A program made the translations under genes and the position numbers. This document shows positions 1-13,051 of a stretch of DNA of 64,000 nucleotides, one piece after another (within the stretch, counting starts at the first letter, position 1; the number at the start of each line of letters is the position of its first letter). Source of the stretch: Leptoclinus maculatus. Taxonomy: Eukaryota > Chordata > Actinopteri > Perciformes > Stichaeidae. The stretch is from the NCBI GenBank assembly GCA_032191485.1, contig JAVDOI010000009.1, positions 23,516,343-23,580,342 on the forward strand, written 5' to 3'. The notes under the pieces were generated by a model that worked only from the letters and a program-made list of their open reading frames with translations, had not been told where the DNA came from and did not search any database.

Positions 1-1016
1 AGTCTACCATAACAGTTCAGCGCCCAGCCTTTATCACTACCAGTAATTCTTTATTTATATTGTTTCCCCTCTGAACTGTATTTTTAAAGGAATAGTTCCA
101 CATTTAGTGAAATCTCTGAGAGTTAGATGTTCAGATTGATACTCTCATGTCTGTACGCTACATATGAAGCTGCAGCCAGCAGCTGGTTAGCCTGGTTCTG
201 TCCAAAATTAACAAAATCCACCTTCCAGCTGCTCTAAAGCGCCACCGTGAACGTGTTCTATCTCGTTTGTTTAATCTTTAAAAAAACAGAAGTGTGGAAA
301 CATGTTGTGGTTTTACTGGGGGTTTAGTGACTTCCTGGAGTCTAAGCTAGTTGACTGGTAACTGTACGCAGCCAATAAATAGTCCGGCACACCCCCGTGA
401 ACCCCGGTAAAATGAGCAACTGTTGTTTTTACACTAGGCAGGTGGATTTTGTTACGGCCGGACAGAGCCAGGCTAGCTGTTTCCCCCTGTTTCCAGTCTT
501 TATGCTAAGCTAAGCTAACTGGCTGCTGGCTGCTTGCTGGAACTTCATATTTAGGAAAGACGAGAGTTTCCTAACATGTCATACGCGCCGTGTAGTTCAG
601 GTGGATCATGTTGGGACTTGTTCCAGTGCCATGCTGACTGTCAGTTCAGATGGCCCGTTGTGATCTCTGATGATTCGGTGGAGTCCATGGCCGTCAGGAT
701 GAGAGCAGAGTGTCCGGCTTCTTCCTCTGCACACATGATATTTGCTCCAGTTACTGCAAATACCATCACACCTCCAAACCCAACCCCAACCCCTCCTCCC
801 CCCTCCCCCCACCGGCCTGTAGCCTGATCCAGCTGAAGAATGGCTTCTAATGGCAGCCAGCCATCTCTAATGCCTGTTGTTATACTGGACTGCTGTGACT
901 GTCCCAGCACAGGGCTGTGGTTACACTGGGAGCCTCCCAGTACCGAGATGATGTGTTTAATTTACTGACTGTTCTGCCTTTCTCCCCCCACCACCTCCAT
1001 TCATCCCCCCTCACAG
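1..1016. other. Upstream region of ttbk1, no gene seen
   Basis: I see no conserved coding in either strand. About 95-555 is an interspersed repeat (see the palindromic GCTAAGCTAAGC elements). The pyrimidine-rich stretch 981-1016 is the acceptor tract for the first coding exon. The ttbk1 promoter is probably off the left edge. Confidence 0.6.
100..555. repeat. Interspersed palindromic element (GCTAAGCTAAGC family), copy 1
   Basis: Carries 'gatactctcatgtctgtac', 'agctagctg'-like and 'tatgctaagctaagctaac' words, with 'gaagctgcagccagcagctg' near its start answered by 'ctggctgctggctgc' near its end. The same words recur at 19340-19700, 32230-32560 and 63840-64000, so this is a dispersed family. 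It is probably a non-autonomous DNA element; no coding capacity. Confidence 0.6.
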
Positions 1017-1067
1017 ATAAATGGCTCTTTTAAGCTGGGAGCTGCTCGTGTTCTGTCTGGCTGGCAG

Positions 1068-1175
1068 ATGCAGTGCCTAGTCCCCGGCCTCCAGGACAAC
1101 GCCAACATGAACGGGACGTCCGAGCAGGCCGACATCCTGCCGCCAAACTGCATGGTCAAAGACCGATGGAAAGTG
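1068..1175 (+). CDS. ttbk1: ttbk1 coding exon 1 (residues 1-36)
   Basis: The ATG at 1068 opens MQCLVPGLQDNANM and the exon ends ...KDRWKV before GTGAGT at 1176. MQCL and EQADILP match the mammalian N-terminus, which fixes this start. The exon probably begins as 5'UTR at 1017, after the acceptor CCCCTCACAG. Confidence 0.93.
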
Positions 1176-4100
1176 GTGAGTCAGGAACCCTCCCCCTCCC
1201 CGGCTCACTTTACAGATTCTGCTGTGGAGCTGCTGCTGTTGGTCTGAGACGACACATTCACAGTTTCAACTCATCAATCACACGTTTAATACCTTTTACT
1301 TCAGAGAGTTTCCACATCGTCAGATAGAAGAATCATCCCAGTCCACATTTAACTTTATTGGTTTTGTCAAAGTCACAGTATCATCGGGCGTTGATGCATC
1401 CAGCAGGAACTCAAGACTTGTGCGTTCGAGGACACTCAACATATTCGACTGCTAAAAATATGAATAATTCACAAGTCGTTTTAATGTTTTTAAGGGAAAT
1501 GAAATCCAGAAGAACAGAAGACGATGTAAAAATGTTCAGCAGCTGAACCTCAAGTCTCACATGTTGAAGCAGCCTTCAACAGCAGCAGGGAGTTATTAAA
1601 AACCGTCTCTGTGCTCAGCTCCATCACCACCTGAACACATTTGACTCAAATATAAAGGTGATGAAACACTGACTGATTCTTTACCTGTGGCTGGAAGGAA
1701 CACAAGAAAACAAAACCAGTCATGTGAGCTTTAGTCAAAGGGCTTATGCATATAAATACATGTAATTCATATAAAAAAATCAAAAATAAATGATGTGTTC
1801 CTTTGAGCTCCCTTTGGTTTCTGAAATATGAAGTTATATAACGCAGCTCCTGTCTCAGCCAATCAGGTCGCAGCGCGGAGCCTGCAGGCTGTTTGCACTT
1901 CAACGATCAATTTACTGCAGAACCACTGAACCGACTGGTTCAACAGACATATATACATATATATGTATATATATATACATATATATTTAATGAAAACAGA
2001 AGGGAAGAAGGGACAAACTAAGGACAAACAGAAGTGAAAAGAACGAATAAAGAAGGGATGAAAGGACGTTTGAACAGTTTTCAAGGAAAAAGCTCAAATG
2101 TTTCTTTTTGTTTGACACTGAAACCAGAAGACTTACTTTCTGTTTCATTCATGATGAAACTCTTGTAGCCCCAGTTGTAATGCTGTAACACTGAGATCAT
2201 CAGACCGAAACTGATCCAGAGTCTGTCCTGCGTTCTTTGTTCCAGCTGAAGAAGATCGGTGGAGGCGGGTTCGGGGAGATCTACGAGGCCTTGGACCTGC
2301 TGACGCGGGAGAACGTGGCGCTGAAGGTGGAGTCGGCCCAGCAGCCCAAACAGGTGCTGAAGATGGAGGTGGCTGTGCTGAAGAAGCTGCAGGGTGAGAC
2401 ACCTTAAACCTTTGGCTCCCTTCTCATGATTTAGGCGGCACAACTCAAAAGTGCTCAAACTATAATTTGTACTCTATTTAAATCAGCTAGCGTACATTTG
2501 GTTCTTAGTCAGCTCATAAAGTTACGGCCAGACGTTTCACTGTGACAGCAGAGTTCACCTGTCTGTGTGTCGGTGCATGACCTTCACAGACTAATCTAAT
2601 CCGCTGCAGCACATTTTGACCTACTGATGGCAGATTTTGGTAGAATGACCAAAATCTTTAGGATTCATTTTCTGAACCAAAGGTCATAGAAAATATGTGG
2701 AACAGCTGTTAAGATATTTCAATGTGAGCCACAGTGTTGAGCCGGCAGATTCAAACACTGGTGTTGGTTTCATAAGCAGTTGTTACCGGCATCAAGATTC
2801 TATGAGTCATGTAATTGATTTTGAACTTGAAACTGACAGGTGACAGATATTGAATCTAAACCTAGTGCATGCTGGGTAGTATGCTAATGAGGTTCTTAAT
2901 TGAATCAGTTTTGTAGGACGTTCATTCTGAAATGTTTCTAAAGGCAGAAACTAGAAATGACTAGACTGATATCATTGAGTTACTGATAAAACAGTGTGCC
3001 AGGTGTTGTGTTTCCGTAGAATATTCTACAGTGTGTCAGTTGTTGTGTTGCATTGTAATATTTTACAGTGTGCCAGGTGTTGTGTTGCATTGTAATATTT
3101 TACAGTGTGTCAGTTGATGTTGCATTGTAATATTTTACAGTGTGCCAGTTGTTGTGTTGCATTATAATATTTACAGTGTGTCAGTTGTTGTGTTGCATTA
3201 TAATATTTACAGTGTGTCAGATGTTGTGTTGCATTACAATATTTTACAGTGTGTCAGTTGTTGTGTTACATTACAATATTTTACAGTGTGTCAGTTGTGT
3301 TGCATTAGACTATTTGACATTGTGTCAGTTGTTGTTACATTGTAATATTTTACAGTGTCAGTTGTTGTTGCATTGTAATATTTTACAGTGTGACAGTTGT
3401 TGTGTTGCATTGTAATATTTTACAGTGTGATTTACTCTGTTCTTTTTCCTTCCAGGTAAAAACCACGTCTGTAAGTTTATTGGCTGTGGGAGAAACGACA
3501 AATTCAACTACGTGGTCATGCAGCTTCAGGTGAGTCCGTCTACACACTGAAAGCTACATGGGCCTGTTGAGGCTTTTATTGTGAAGGACATAAATACAGA
3601 CTTCACACCGGCTCCATATTGTTGCAGGGGCGTAACCTGGCCGACCTGAGGAGGAGTCAGCCCAGAGGGACCTTCACCTTGAGCACCACCTTGCGGCTCG
3701 GGAAGCAGATCCTGGAGTCCATCGAAGCCATCCACTCGGTGGGCTTCCTGCACCGAGACATCAAACCGGTACGATGGAAACCAGTTCTCCCAGTTCTCTT
3801 TTCATCAAAGGTCCTTTACAGAGGAATGTTGCTGTCTTCTTCTGTGGTTTCACATGTTATGTCAGCGAGGGAGTCGATTCGAAGCCTATGTTTTATACTT
3901 GATCTGAGGAGCCGATTGGCTGTTAAATCTGTGAGCTTATTTAACTGGATGGAGTTTTAACTGTGTGTCAAAAACTGATTTATTGCTATTTTAATGCATC
4001 AAAAATGCATTTATAATATCTGTCATTAAGTTATAAATGATAGAACCAAACCCAGAGAAACAAAGTAACAATAAAGAATTATTTTCATATTGTGGAACAA

Positions 4101-7100
4101 GAAGAAAACAGTAAAATAAAAATAATAATCAAAGCATTCCAAGACAATGAGGAGCTGCATGTATGTAATTAAAGGAGCAGGGCTTTGAAATCAAGAGTCA
4201 GAGTGATGATCTGAAACACTAATATTAAGGTTTAGGAAAAAAAACTGTTTTAATATTCAGATGGATGCTTAACACCTCCAAGTTTTTATTCAGATTAATA
4301 CTTTTTTGTTAAAAAAATGTTTAAATGTCAAGACAAAAGTTAAAATGTCGTGATTTGTCAAAAGGAAATCAGAAAATGAATTTCATCAAGAGTATGAAAT
4401 TGTTAGTAATATAATAATATTGCCTTAAAAAATCTTAACAATGTTTTTTTCAGTGTTATGCACTAACTTAACTTAACTTAAATTACAACTACTTCTATAT
4501 ATATATATTAATATAATAAATTAAAATATGAATCATCTGTCTGCGTGGGGAGTTTTTATCAGTTCAGTGTTTCACAGTTTGGAAGCTCAGTTGTAAACAG
4601 AAAAAGACGTCGAACAACAGTGAAGCCCGACGAGGATGTTCATGCCGAATATATATTTACATATTAATAAGCAGAGCTGGAACAAAAGCTGGAGGACAAA
4701 CAGTGATGAGGGTGGTGGATGAGGAAGGTCATAGTGAGGAAGGAAAGCCTGCAGACCGTCTGTTCACCGTCATCATGCTTATTAATGTGATCCAGTTCCG
4801 TCTGCGTCTGGTTTTCATCAAAACCAAATCCAAACTTGAGTTCTACACCGTTTCACATTTTACACTTCAGATTCGCTTCACTGTCACACAATACTCTTCA
4901 TCTCAGAGTCTCGTTGTTTCGTGTTCATCACAGAGTTAAAAAGAACAAAGGAAATAAAGGAAAGGAGAAAAAAAAGGGTTAAGCCCCTTTGTCACTGGAC
5001 ACAAAACCAACATCCACTAACATCTGGCTTTTGTCCTCAGTGAGAGAGCAAACAATCGACATTCATCCCAGGACAAATGACTCCGCAGTAACATGCTCTC
5101 CTCGAAGCCACCAGACTCCAGACCACAACAGTAATGTCACCTCGCTGAGCATCGAAACACACTGAATTCAAACTCGACAGGAACAAAATAAAACTCAAAA
5201 CCATCTTCTAGACACCAACGAGGCGCCGTAAAACACACTTCATTCAAACTCAAAAACAAGCGGCGATGAATGCAGGCGATCGGCTCGAAGTCGTCGTAGA
5301 AGACACTTCATACGATCTTGCCAAAAACTAAAATTCTCACCAAGCTGTCCGCATAGTAGCGGCTGAATGTTGGAGAGGTAAAGCAGTGTGTTTACTGGTA
5401 GCTGCCATAGCTGTTAGCTGTTAGCTGTTAGCCAAACACACCGCAAACTGTTAGCCCCCTCTTGTGGGCGCAGAGAAGCAGGTGGGAGGTCTGGGTAAGA
5501 GTAGTGAGTGAAGAGTCAGCAGGCAGTCAATGGCAGTATAAAACAGGCATTTGAAGGTGTTAAGAGAAAGTGTGAGTCATCGCAACCACGACATGTCCTT
5601 GGGCATGCAGTCATAACTGGGCACCCTAAAATATAATGCAGTTTGCTGCAGCAGAATGTTAGATGAGCCGAGGACAGACACAGAGGTGCACACTCACGGA
5701 CGCACGCTCACACAACCAATCGCGTGATCCTTAAAAATTCTTCATGTACATGCTAATTTTAGTGGGAAAAGGGGTCTAACTAACCAGTTACTCTGCTGTG
5801 CAGTGAAACATACAAATGTTCCTCTGAAAGTCTCCCGTAAAGACTCGGTGTCACATCCGTTGTTAGAGCACGGAGAGACGAACCAACAGCCGACACTAAA
5901 CTGACATCCTGATCTTGTTTCATCAAACGAAGGTTTCCCCAAACGGCTAAACTTCAGCACCAACTGTAAAGAACGCGGTATTCAAAGGAATGGTTCTCAC
6001 ATGCCTGAAAACCCTGCTGAAGAAATGCATTTTGATGACGCATATTTAACACGAGACTAGAGAGAGATGACCGTTCAACACCGTGACACAGGATTCAAAG
6101 TTGGAAAATGTATTAAGTTACTCTCCCTCCACCACTGAATAACGAGACTGTAACGTCTCTGATTTGATTGACTCAGACTGTTGAAGCCTCACATAGACCT
6201 TTGATTTTGTCCTCCATGACTTCCATTGAAACCTCATCATGAAGATATCTGTTAATGTCCAGTATGAACGATATTTCTCACAGTTTTTCTGTCTTGTTTC
6301 GTTCCTGCAGTCGAACTTTGCGATGGGCCGGCTTCCCTCCACCTACAGGAAGTGCTACATGCTAGACTTTGGTCTGGCGCGGCAGTACACCAACACCACC
6401 GGAGAGGTCCGACCGGTAAGAAACTTTATCGACAACGTCCGTGCTGACAGTGGCATTTTATTAACAGTTAATTCTTCATCACACCAGAGGAAGTATTTAC
6501 AGACTTTAATTCGCTGTTTGTATGGAAGACCCGTCCTGCCGCCAAAATAAACAGATGAACATTTAGAAATCATAAATATTAAGTCGTGATTATCTTATAA
6601 CTGTGATTTACAACGTTTGATTTTCAGACTTATGAGCTATGGCATCATAATAATGTCTTTGTAACGCATCATTTTGGCTTTGTAAGTCCCTGTTAGCTCA
6701 TCATTCTGACATTTTAAATAACAGTTATGAACGACAATACCATGTTATGCTCTGGTTTAAAAGCGAGGAAACAAAAGAAATTAGATAAATATTAGAAACT
6801 TTCAATTATTAGTATTATTTAAAGGAGAGTCAAGCATATGATTGACATCTCATCATTAAATATTCAGACAAAGATTTGACTGAGTCATACTCTTTAAAAT
6901 CATTTTATTCTATTATCTTTTAGCAGGACTGCTCTTCCATACTGAACACAAACTATATCTTCCTCTCATGTGTTTCATGGTTCACTTTCCTTTGAGCTGC
7001 TTTAAAAAATAAACTGAATTATAAAAAGCTTAAACTGCAGACAGGGTGTGTTTGCTGCATTGCAGCACATTAGTTTAATAGCTCACTGTAGACTGTTTGT

Positions 7101-7128
7101 CTGTGTTGTCTGTTAGACGCCTAATGTC

Positions 7129-7175
<47 letters not shown>

Positions 7176-7804
7176 AGTGATACACTGTGATCAATAAGGA
7201 CTTATTAGATATTATTAATCAAGATGATAGAACAACAGCAGTTGTCTGATGCTGCATGGGTGGATTTTGTCCATGTGAAGGCTTGAATGGAAAAGGCTTT
7301 TATTGTGAAAAGTCTAAAATACCTCTGGATGTTTTGATTGTTCGTCAGTCAGTAATCAGGTCTGCTGTTTTTTGTAGTTTCACTGAAGCTGTTAGCTTCT
7401 TCTTCATCTTCTTCTCTCATTCCTTTATGACGTCTCTCTATCAGACTGAACTCTGTGATATTTTTAGATCAGCGACTACGTGAGCTGGTTACTGTCAACT
7501 TCCTCATCCTCTTCTATCCTCCTCCTCATTCCATTCCTCCTCCTCCTCAATACTTTTCTTGTTTCCTTCTCCTCTCTTCTCTCTTCCTCCTCACTTCCAT
7601 TCTTGTGTCTTCCTTTCCCTCTCCTCCTCTTCCGTGTCTCATTCCTCCTCCTCCTCCTCACTTTCTTTCTCTCCTTTCCTCTGCTTCTCCTCTTCCTCCT
7701 CGTCTTCCTGCGGTGTTGTGTTGCTTCTGTTGCAGCAGTGAGATGAATATTTGATGCTCTAGCGTGCGTCAGTGGGCGAGCGACCTCAGGCTCCCTCTCT
7801 CTTC

Positions 7805-7866
<62 letters not shown>

Positions 7867-10800
7867 GTCTCTCTCTCTCTCTCTCTATACAGCTGAGTCA
7901 GCTTCTGTCCGCTGATCTGAGAGGATCGTCTCCCCCTCTCTCTCTCTCTTTCTCTCGTTCTACCTCTCCCCCACTCTTCATCCTGCTGCCTCTCTTCCAC
8001 TCCATCTATTTCATCCCTCCTTCATCTTTCAGCAGTCTCTCTCTCTCTCTCTCTCTCTCTCTGACATCATCTCTGATCCAACAGGAAATCGGCCCCACTG
8101 TCACAGTATCAGTAGTATTAGAAGTAATATAGCAACTGCAGTAGTATTTATTTTAAGGATACGTCTGGTGTTATTTTAAATTGTTCTTATAATCATCAAA
8201 TCTCATGTGCAGACTGAAACAATGCGTTGGTCCGTCTCTGAACAATGTCCGACTTCCTGTCTGTGGCTCTCAGCTCTAAGCCCATTGGTTCCTCCTGAAG
8301 ACTTAAGTTTTTTAGGGATTTTAAGCTCATTGTTTATCTGTCTGGCTCACAACTTTACCTTCATAGCAACGTTTCAAAAGAAAGAATCTGTAAAAAGCCA
8401 CTGTACACTACCGACACAGACTAGCTGGTGAACATAGCGCAGCATTTAGCAGCTAAAGAGACGGACATTATCCTCAGGAGATGGTGGAGACCAAAAACAG
8501 AGCTAAAAGAGAGAGAATGTTGAATTCATCAGGTGACACAAACACAAAGACTCCTATTGAATCATCATGTTGTTTCATTTTTGCATTTTTGCTCCATGAA
8601 CTCCACAGAGCACCGTTATTCCACATGTTGGTGCTCTAGTATCTGTGGCAGCAGGACGGTGAATGTGGGGTTGAGTCAAATTAAACTACCAGTGAGACTC
8701 ATTGATGTGAAGAAGGTATATCATCTTACTGGTTACCAGCTACAGTATTTGTTTGAGTCTGAACATGAGACGAACGTGTTTGTTAATGATGATAAGATAT
8801 TTAATTTTAAAGGTATTAAGACATTTGACAGCTCTTTGTCTCTGGAGGACACAAGGTTCAGTATTACTCTCTGTGTTATAGTATCAGTTGTAGGGACTCC
8901 TTTACACATCGATGGAGGAGCAGTTTGGGGTTCAGTTTCTGTCACGTTTTGTGTGTGTGTGTGTGTGTGTGTGTGTCCAGCTGCTCCAGGATCAGCTCTC
9001 TCTCCCTGATGTTTGTGTGTAGCTGCTGATGAATAAATCATGTGGATGGAATAAATAGCTTCTGCTGCTTCTGCCTCTGATGCCTCAACTGGAACACTGA
9101 CTTTAGACGTTCAGACTGCAGGAAAATCTGAGTTCATATTATTTTTTTGGTGTCCAGACTTTCTAAGAATGAAATCTTTATAGGCCAAACAACGAATGAT
9201 GTCTGGTAGTCTGAGGCCTTACATGAACACAGTGTGTTGATCTGAACACATTCACCTTCCTCTCTGTTCTTGTCGAGTTTCTTTTTAGTTTCTTCTCAGA
9301 ATCTCCTCGTCTTCTCCCGATGAAGTTTAGCACTCTAACTCCGAGATTAATTTCAGATATTTGACAAAAGAATAGTCTGAGATTAAAGTTTTCTCTACAA
9401 ACCTTTATTTATAGTCTTTACTACATTTACAGCTTATTTTCCTCTAAAAACTCTATTTGAAATAATCTTTTACTTAAAAGAACCTAATTGATGTATTGAT
9501 CTCCTCCTCATGTTTCCTTTCCTCTCCTTCATTTTCTATGTTTCCTTTTAGTTCGTTTTTTTGTCTCCTCGTCTCCTCGTCTCCTCCAGATGAAGTTTCA
9601 GATTTAGATTATTCTGAGATTAAAGTCACAATTCATAGCTTTCTCTACGAGCCTTTATTTATACATTTCTCTGCTTTTAAGATGATCTTTTACCTTTTCA
9701 AAATATTTCACCTTAAATCTCCAAACCTAACCCTCTTTCAGAAGAACTGTGAAAATGATTTCCTCTTATACGCTTTATATAATAACGATTTTAGAATGTT
9801 CTGACAGAATTGTGTGATGTCATGAAATCATGATGTTCAGTCTGTATTGATCACCAATCACCACTTCTTTTATCAATGATTCATGTCCTGTGTTTTATTT
9901 TCATCGTATTACGTTTCAGTGTTGTTTTTGTTTTTCTTACAGTTCCTTTGGACTTATGATTTTGACGTGCATGCCTCCCGTTTCTCCATCATCTCCATGG
10001 TTACCCAGGGATGTGAGTGGTTTCTGTAGCAACAGAGGAGTCACAGCCCGCATCACCAGCCGACCGCCGAAAGTATAACCTGAAAGAACACGTTAGTCAC
10101 CATCAGAGAAGAAGTGCTGCTAATAATAGAGGACGCTGGTGTGTCAATAGAGCTCTATCAACACATGGTCACGTGTTCATTAACCATTCGCAGTAACAAA
10201 ACACAGACGTAGTTTTCTCTCCACGTCAACCAGGAATGTCTGTCACTAATGAAGAGTTTACTAAATGTGTAAATCGGTTGAAACATCTGTAGCACCGTCC
10301 AATCAAAAGCTCTACGTGAGCAGAAAGTCACTGCAGCATCATCTGAAACATTTTAAAAAATAACAGTTTGAGGAGTCAAACGATTATTTAAACTTTACTT
10401 TGTGTTTCAGACGAGTGGGAAATATCCGATCATAATAAGTTGATTGTATTTGGTCATTAAGTCTAATATTTATATATATGATATTTACCCTAAACAGGTC
10501 AGATAATAGCATGCTAACGTTAGCTTTGTCAGTTAGCTACACAACAGTTCCACCTGACATTTAGTGGCCGTAAACATTTCCTAACATCTAATTTCAACGT
10601 AAAAACTAGTGTGTGTGCTGCACAAAGACAAAAATAATAAGACCCCAAAAAACGTCTTTAAAAAGCATAGTTTTGAAAGAATTGGCAGCCATGATGATCA
10701 TAATAATATAGTGAACAGAATATTAATTTTGCATCAAGATTGTCTGAGTTCTATATTTTAGTTTTAGTTCATCTCTGCATCATCATATTTAGACTAAGAT

Positions 10801-12830
10801 AAAGTCTGTTTATGACTCGTACGAGGTCTGGACCAGGTCTGTGTTTTAAGTGCTGAGCCTGAAATGGAACAATTAGAATTATTTAGACTGACTGAGGCTC
10901 AGCTGTCAGAAAGATATCAAAAGCATTTATGATACTACTTCTAAGAATTGTAGAAATAGTCATAATCATCATATTAGCAGATAACTTCAAGACTCACAGG
11001 TCGAGTGAACATTTCATCCATACAGTAAATCCATATATCCTAAACATGTCATCACATCCTGCTCACCACACAGACATGAATAATATCACCCTGGATGGAC
11101 GATGGACCCTCCCCCCCCCCCGTGTTTTCTGGAGGCTACGACGATGCTGTGTGACCCTCTGCTTATGTTTCTGTTTTGCGTCACTGTTTGGTTGTTTTTG
11201 TATGTTTGGTTTTAATTCACGTTGTTGACACCAGAAACATGAATCCAACGGATTAAAGTGTCTGCTCTGCAACTGCAGCGGCAAATACAAATATGTTTCT
11301 ATTAGTTTGTAATGATTATAATGCTGTTTTTACACACAGAGACGTGAGTTTAAGTTTTGTTCGTCGCATTAAAGGGGAGTGGAAACCCCCCCCAACTGTA
11401 GATGGAGCGCACATTCTTTTGTTTTTGAATAAATTGAATACCTTAAATAAGATAAACATTTGTAACAGCGATCACAGCCCGCTCTAGCTGATCTGTTGTC
11501 TGCCAACAAGATATTTTTGGTAAACAGGATGTTAATTAGAGCAAACTTCACAGTTTTTGTATTATGTTTTTATTTGTTGCAGCAGCAGTATGTGATTTAG
11601 AAACATGAGATTCAGTAGTGAGTTCAGATTGTCGGTGTAAACACTGACTAACTTGTCTTCGTCTTGTGTTCAGCCGAGGACTGTGGCAGGTTTCAGAGGG
11701 ACGGTCCGCTACGCTTCAGTCAACGCTCACAAAAACAAGGTCCGTGTGTTTTATTCTCTTTAATGATTTCAGTAACAACTTCATTGATCTACTCTACTGA
11801 AGCCTTTTATATTATATATTAACGTTTTATATTTGTGTAACACCGGCAGTAATGAATTAACACTGATACTCTAACAATGTGTGTTTGTCGTGTTCCTCCA
11901 GGAAATGGGTCGCCATGATGACCTCTGGTCATTGTTTTACATGTTGGTGGAGTTCGCCGTTGGGCAGTTGCCATGGCGAAAGATCAAAGATAAGGTCAGA
12001 CTGTTTCACCTGAACTACTACTTTGACCATCAACAACAGAAGAATGCTAATAATTCATTCTAACAATAACCTGAGAGCACCTGCTGAATAAATAATTATT
12101 ATTTCATATACTATAAGTTGTAGAAAAAGCTGCATTTGTTAATGTAATCTATGGACAAATGCATCAAACGACATAAAATCACCGATATTATCACAATCGC
12201 TGCAGCTTTTAGCCTCGTTTAGCTCCTAGTTTTGGTTTTGCAGCACATTTCCTGTGTTTTGTAGTAAATCCACTGCTCAGCAGCAAACAGCGGGCAGACA
12301 CAACTACAGACTCGCTGGTGGAGCATTTGGCAGCTGTAGAAACAGACTTTCTCCTCAGAAGTTGGTGGAGACCAAAAACAGAACTAAAAGAGAGAATATA
12401 GGACTTGCATTCATCAGGTGGACACAAACATGACTCCTTATGAACAATCATGTTGCTCTGTAACTGCTGGGTGTGGAAATACGCACCTGTTTACTAACAA
12501 GTTCAACATATCAACTTGGGGAAGATTGTGTTCACTGCTTCTTTATGCTGTTTTAATAACACCACACAAATACATAGTTTCATTTTTAAAACAGCTGGTT
12601 TTTAACATACTGACTCAAACATGAGGAAATAGTGTTTGTTGGAACAAGTTTTGACAAAACTACTTCATAAGATGATCAAATGTCAGATGTTTTTTACATA
12701 ATGTGTTACCTCCTTGTTGTCAAAAAAAGAAAATTAATTTCATCAACAATCATTCACCCCTTAAAGAGGATTTTAAGAGGTTGAATATGTTGAAAAAGGA
12801 AAAAACAGTAACATTTGAATGAATATAGGG

Positions 12831-12867
<37 letters not shown>

Positions 12868-12991
12868 GATATAAACAGGTGAAAATCATATAAAATAGTA
12901 TATAATAATATTTTATATTATATAAAAATATAACAACGCAAGTAAAAATTTGAATCAAAGGCATAAAAAGAGCAGAAGTTAAAGTATAGGG

Positions 12992-13051
<60 letters not shown>

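Noticed and set aside
7476..8000. 174-codon open frame on the minus strand, rich in Arg and Glu
   Set aside because: It is the complement of the (TC)n/TCC pyrimidine tract; the composition explains both the open frame and the RE-repeat peptide.
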